64,000 bases of DNA from Yanghanlia sp047501535 (GTDB lineage Bacteria; Pseudomonadota; Gammaproteobacteria; Burkholderiales; Burkholderiaceae_B): NCBI RefSeq assembly GCF_047501535.1, contig NZ_JAZDRJ010000002.1, positions 289,140-353,139 of the forward strand, written 5' to 3'. The position numbers and the translations under genes were made by a program. Position 1 is the stretch's first letter. Every line of letters begins with the position of its first letter. The notes under the pieces are model-generated. The model searched no databases, had not been told where the DNA came from, and saw only the letters and a program-made list of their open reading frames with translations. This document shows, piece by piece, positions 63,447 to 64,000 of the stretch.

Positions 63447-63472
63447 AAAAACGCCATGCAATGCATGGCGCT
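63447..63472 (-). terminator. Terminator after rpsJ
   Basis: CGCCATGCA and TGCATGGCG form a short perfect hairpin followed on the minus strand by six T. It ends the tuf-rpsJ transcript 31 bases past the rpsJ stop and so uncouples rpsJ from the rest of the S10 genes. Confidence 0.85.
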
Positions 63473-63502
63473 TCTTATTTCTGCTTTACCGCTTTTGCAC
63501 TA

Positions 63503-63814
63503 TTACTGCAGTGCGATTTCGACGTCCACACCGGCCGGCAGGTCGAGGCGCATGAGTGCATCGACTGTCTTGTCGGTGGGGTCGACGATATCCATGAGAC
63601 GCTGGTGCGTGCGCATTTCCATCTGGTCGCGCGAAGTCTTGTTGACGTGCGGCGAACGCAGGAGGTCATAGCGACGAATCCGCGTGGGCAGCGGTACCGG
63701 GCCGCGAACAACAGCGCCGGTGCGCTTGGCAGTGTCCACGATTTCAGCGGCCGACTGATCGATGAGCTTGTAGTCGAACGCTTTCAGACGGATGCGGATT
63801 TTCTGGTTTTTCAT
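63503..63814 (-). CDS. rpsJ: 30S ribosomal protein S10
   Basis: Head protein and, as NusE, part of antitermination complexes. 103 residues: MKNQKIRIRLKAFDYKLIDQSAAEIVDTAKRTGA, PLPTRIRRYDLLRSPHVNKTSRDQMEMRTH. Here it is the last gene of a tuf-rpsJ unit. Confidence 0.98.
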   Translation of the reverse strand: MKNQKIRIRLKAFDYKLIDQSAAEIVDTAKRTGAVVRGPVPLPTRIRRYDLLRSPHVNKTSRDQMEMRTHQRLMDIVDPTDKTVDALMRLDLPAGVDVEIALQ

Positions 63815-63837
63815 GGGTATTCCTAAAGAACGAAAGA

Positions 63838-63861
63838 ACCGGGGCGGGGCTCGCCCCGGTC
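63838..63861 (-). other. GC-rich hairpin between tuf and rpsJ
   Basis: CCGGGGCG and CGCCCCGG flank a five-base loop. The minus strand continues TTCTTTCGTTCTTT, so it may be a partial terminator or an RNA-processing site setting the tuf to rpsJ ratio. Confidence 0.5.
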
Positions 63862-63877
63862 AAAGCAAGCGGTTTTT

Positions 63878-64000
63878 TTACTCGATGATTTTTGCCACAA
63901 CGCCGGCGCCGACGGTACGACCGCCTTCACGGATGGCGAAGCGCAGACCTTCTTCCATGGCGATAGGAGCGATCAGGGTCACTTCCATCGACACGTTATC
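63878..64000 (-). CDS. tuf: Elongation factor Tu, C-terminal end
   Basis: The last 40 codons of EF-Tu, cut by the window edge. Translation reads DNVSMEVTLIAPIAMEEG, then LRFAIREGGRTVGAGVVAKIIE and stop, which is domain 3 of the translation factor. 63 bases upstream of rpsJ. Confidence 0.96.
   Translation of the reverse strand, partial: DNVSMEVTLIAPIAMEEGLRFAIREGGRTVGAGVVAKIIE

Overview
The window reads as a Burkholderiales chromosome, most likely Alcaligenaceae (Bordetella/Achromobacter/Pusillimonas type). The reasons are the gene order around hemB-dsbD-cutA, the ResB/CcsB cytochrome c system with cytochrome c4, a Mg-type HemB, several Bug-family solute receptors, and a Lap/Brt-type adhesin locus. 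No transposase, integrase, tRNA, rRNA or CRISPR was seen. There is one 97-base run of N (21915-22011).

Layout. (1) 1-7299: cytochrome c biogenesis (ccsB partial, resB), cytochrome c4, engB-hemB on +, and cutA-dsbD on -. (2) 7494-16414, all -: a 'spc + alpha' ribosomal block from rplN to rplQ, including secY, infA, rpmJ and rpoA. (3) 16693-36309, mostly -: a complete c-di-GMP-gated surface adhesion locus. It holds LapD receptor, LapG protease, two tandem RTX adhesins with LapG-type TAAV sites, a LuxR-type regulator, a type I secretion ABC/HlyD pair, a small unknown protein and a TolC-type channel. A remnant hicAB module sits inside it on +. (4) 36856-54341, + except iclR: an acyl-CoA catabolic block. 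It holds aldehyde dehydrogenase, thiolase, FadB-like multifunctional protein, acyl-CoA ligase, a divergent IclR regulator and an acyclic-terpene-utilisation-like operon (atuC-D-E-F-A) ending in a Bug receptor and a CaiB/BaiF CoA-transferase. (5) 54448-59196, -: the S10 block rplC to rpsQ. (6) 59362-63325, -: a betaine/choline-type ABC transporter with a fused receptor-permease, plus another Bug receptor. (7) 63503-64000, -: rpsJ and the 3' end of tuf.

The most striking architectural point is that the S10-spc ribosomal supercluster, contiguous in E. coli, is broken twice here. A 38-kb adhesion/catabolism block separates rpsQ from rplN, and a 4.3-kb transporter block separates rpsJ from rplC. 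Ribosomal gene direction is the same on all sides, and terminators or promoters re-bound the pieces.

How the genes work together. In the adhesion locus, TolC, ABC and HlyD proteins export two N-terminally retained adhesins. LapG would cut both at TAAV unless LapD, with degenerate GGDEF and EAL domains, sequesters it when c-di-GMP is high. In the catabolic block, aldehyde oxidation, CoA activation, dehydrogenation, biotin-dependent carboxylation and hydration are followed by beta-oxidation. This suits branched acyclic terpenoid acids, though the substrate is inferred.
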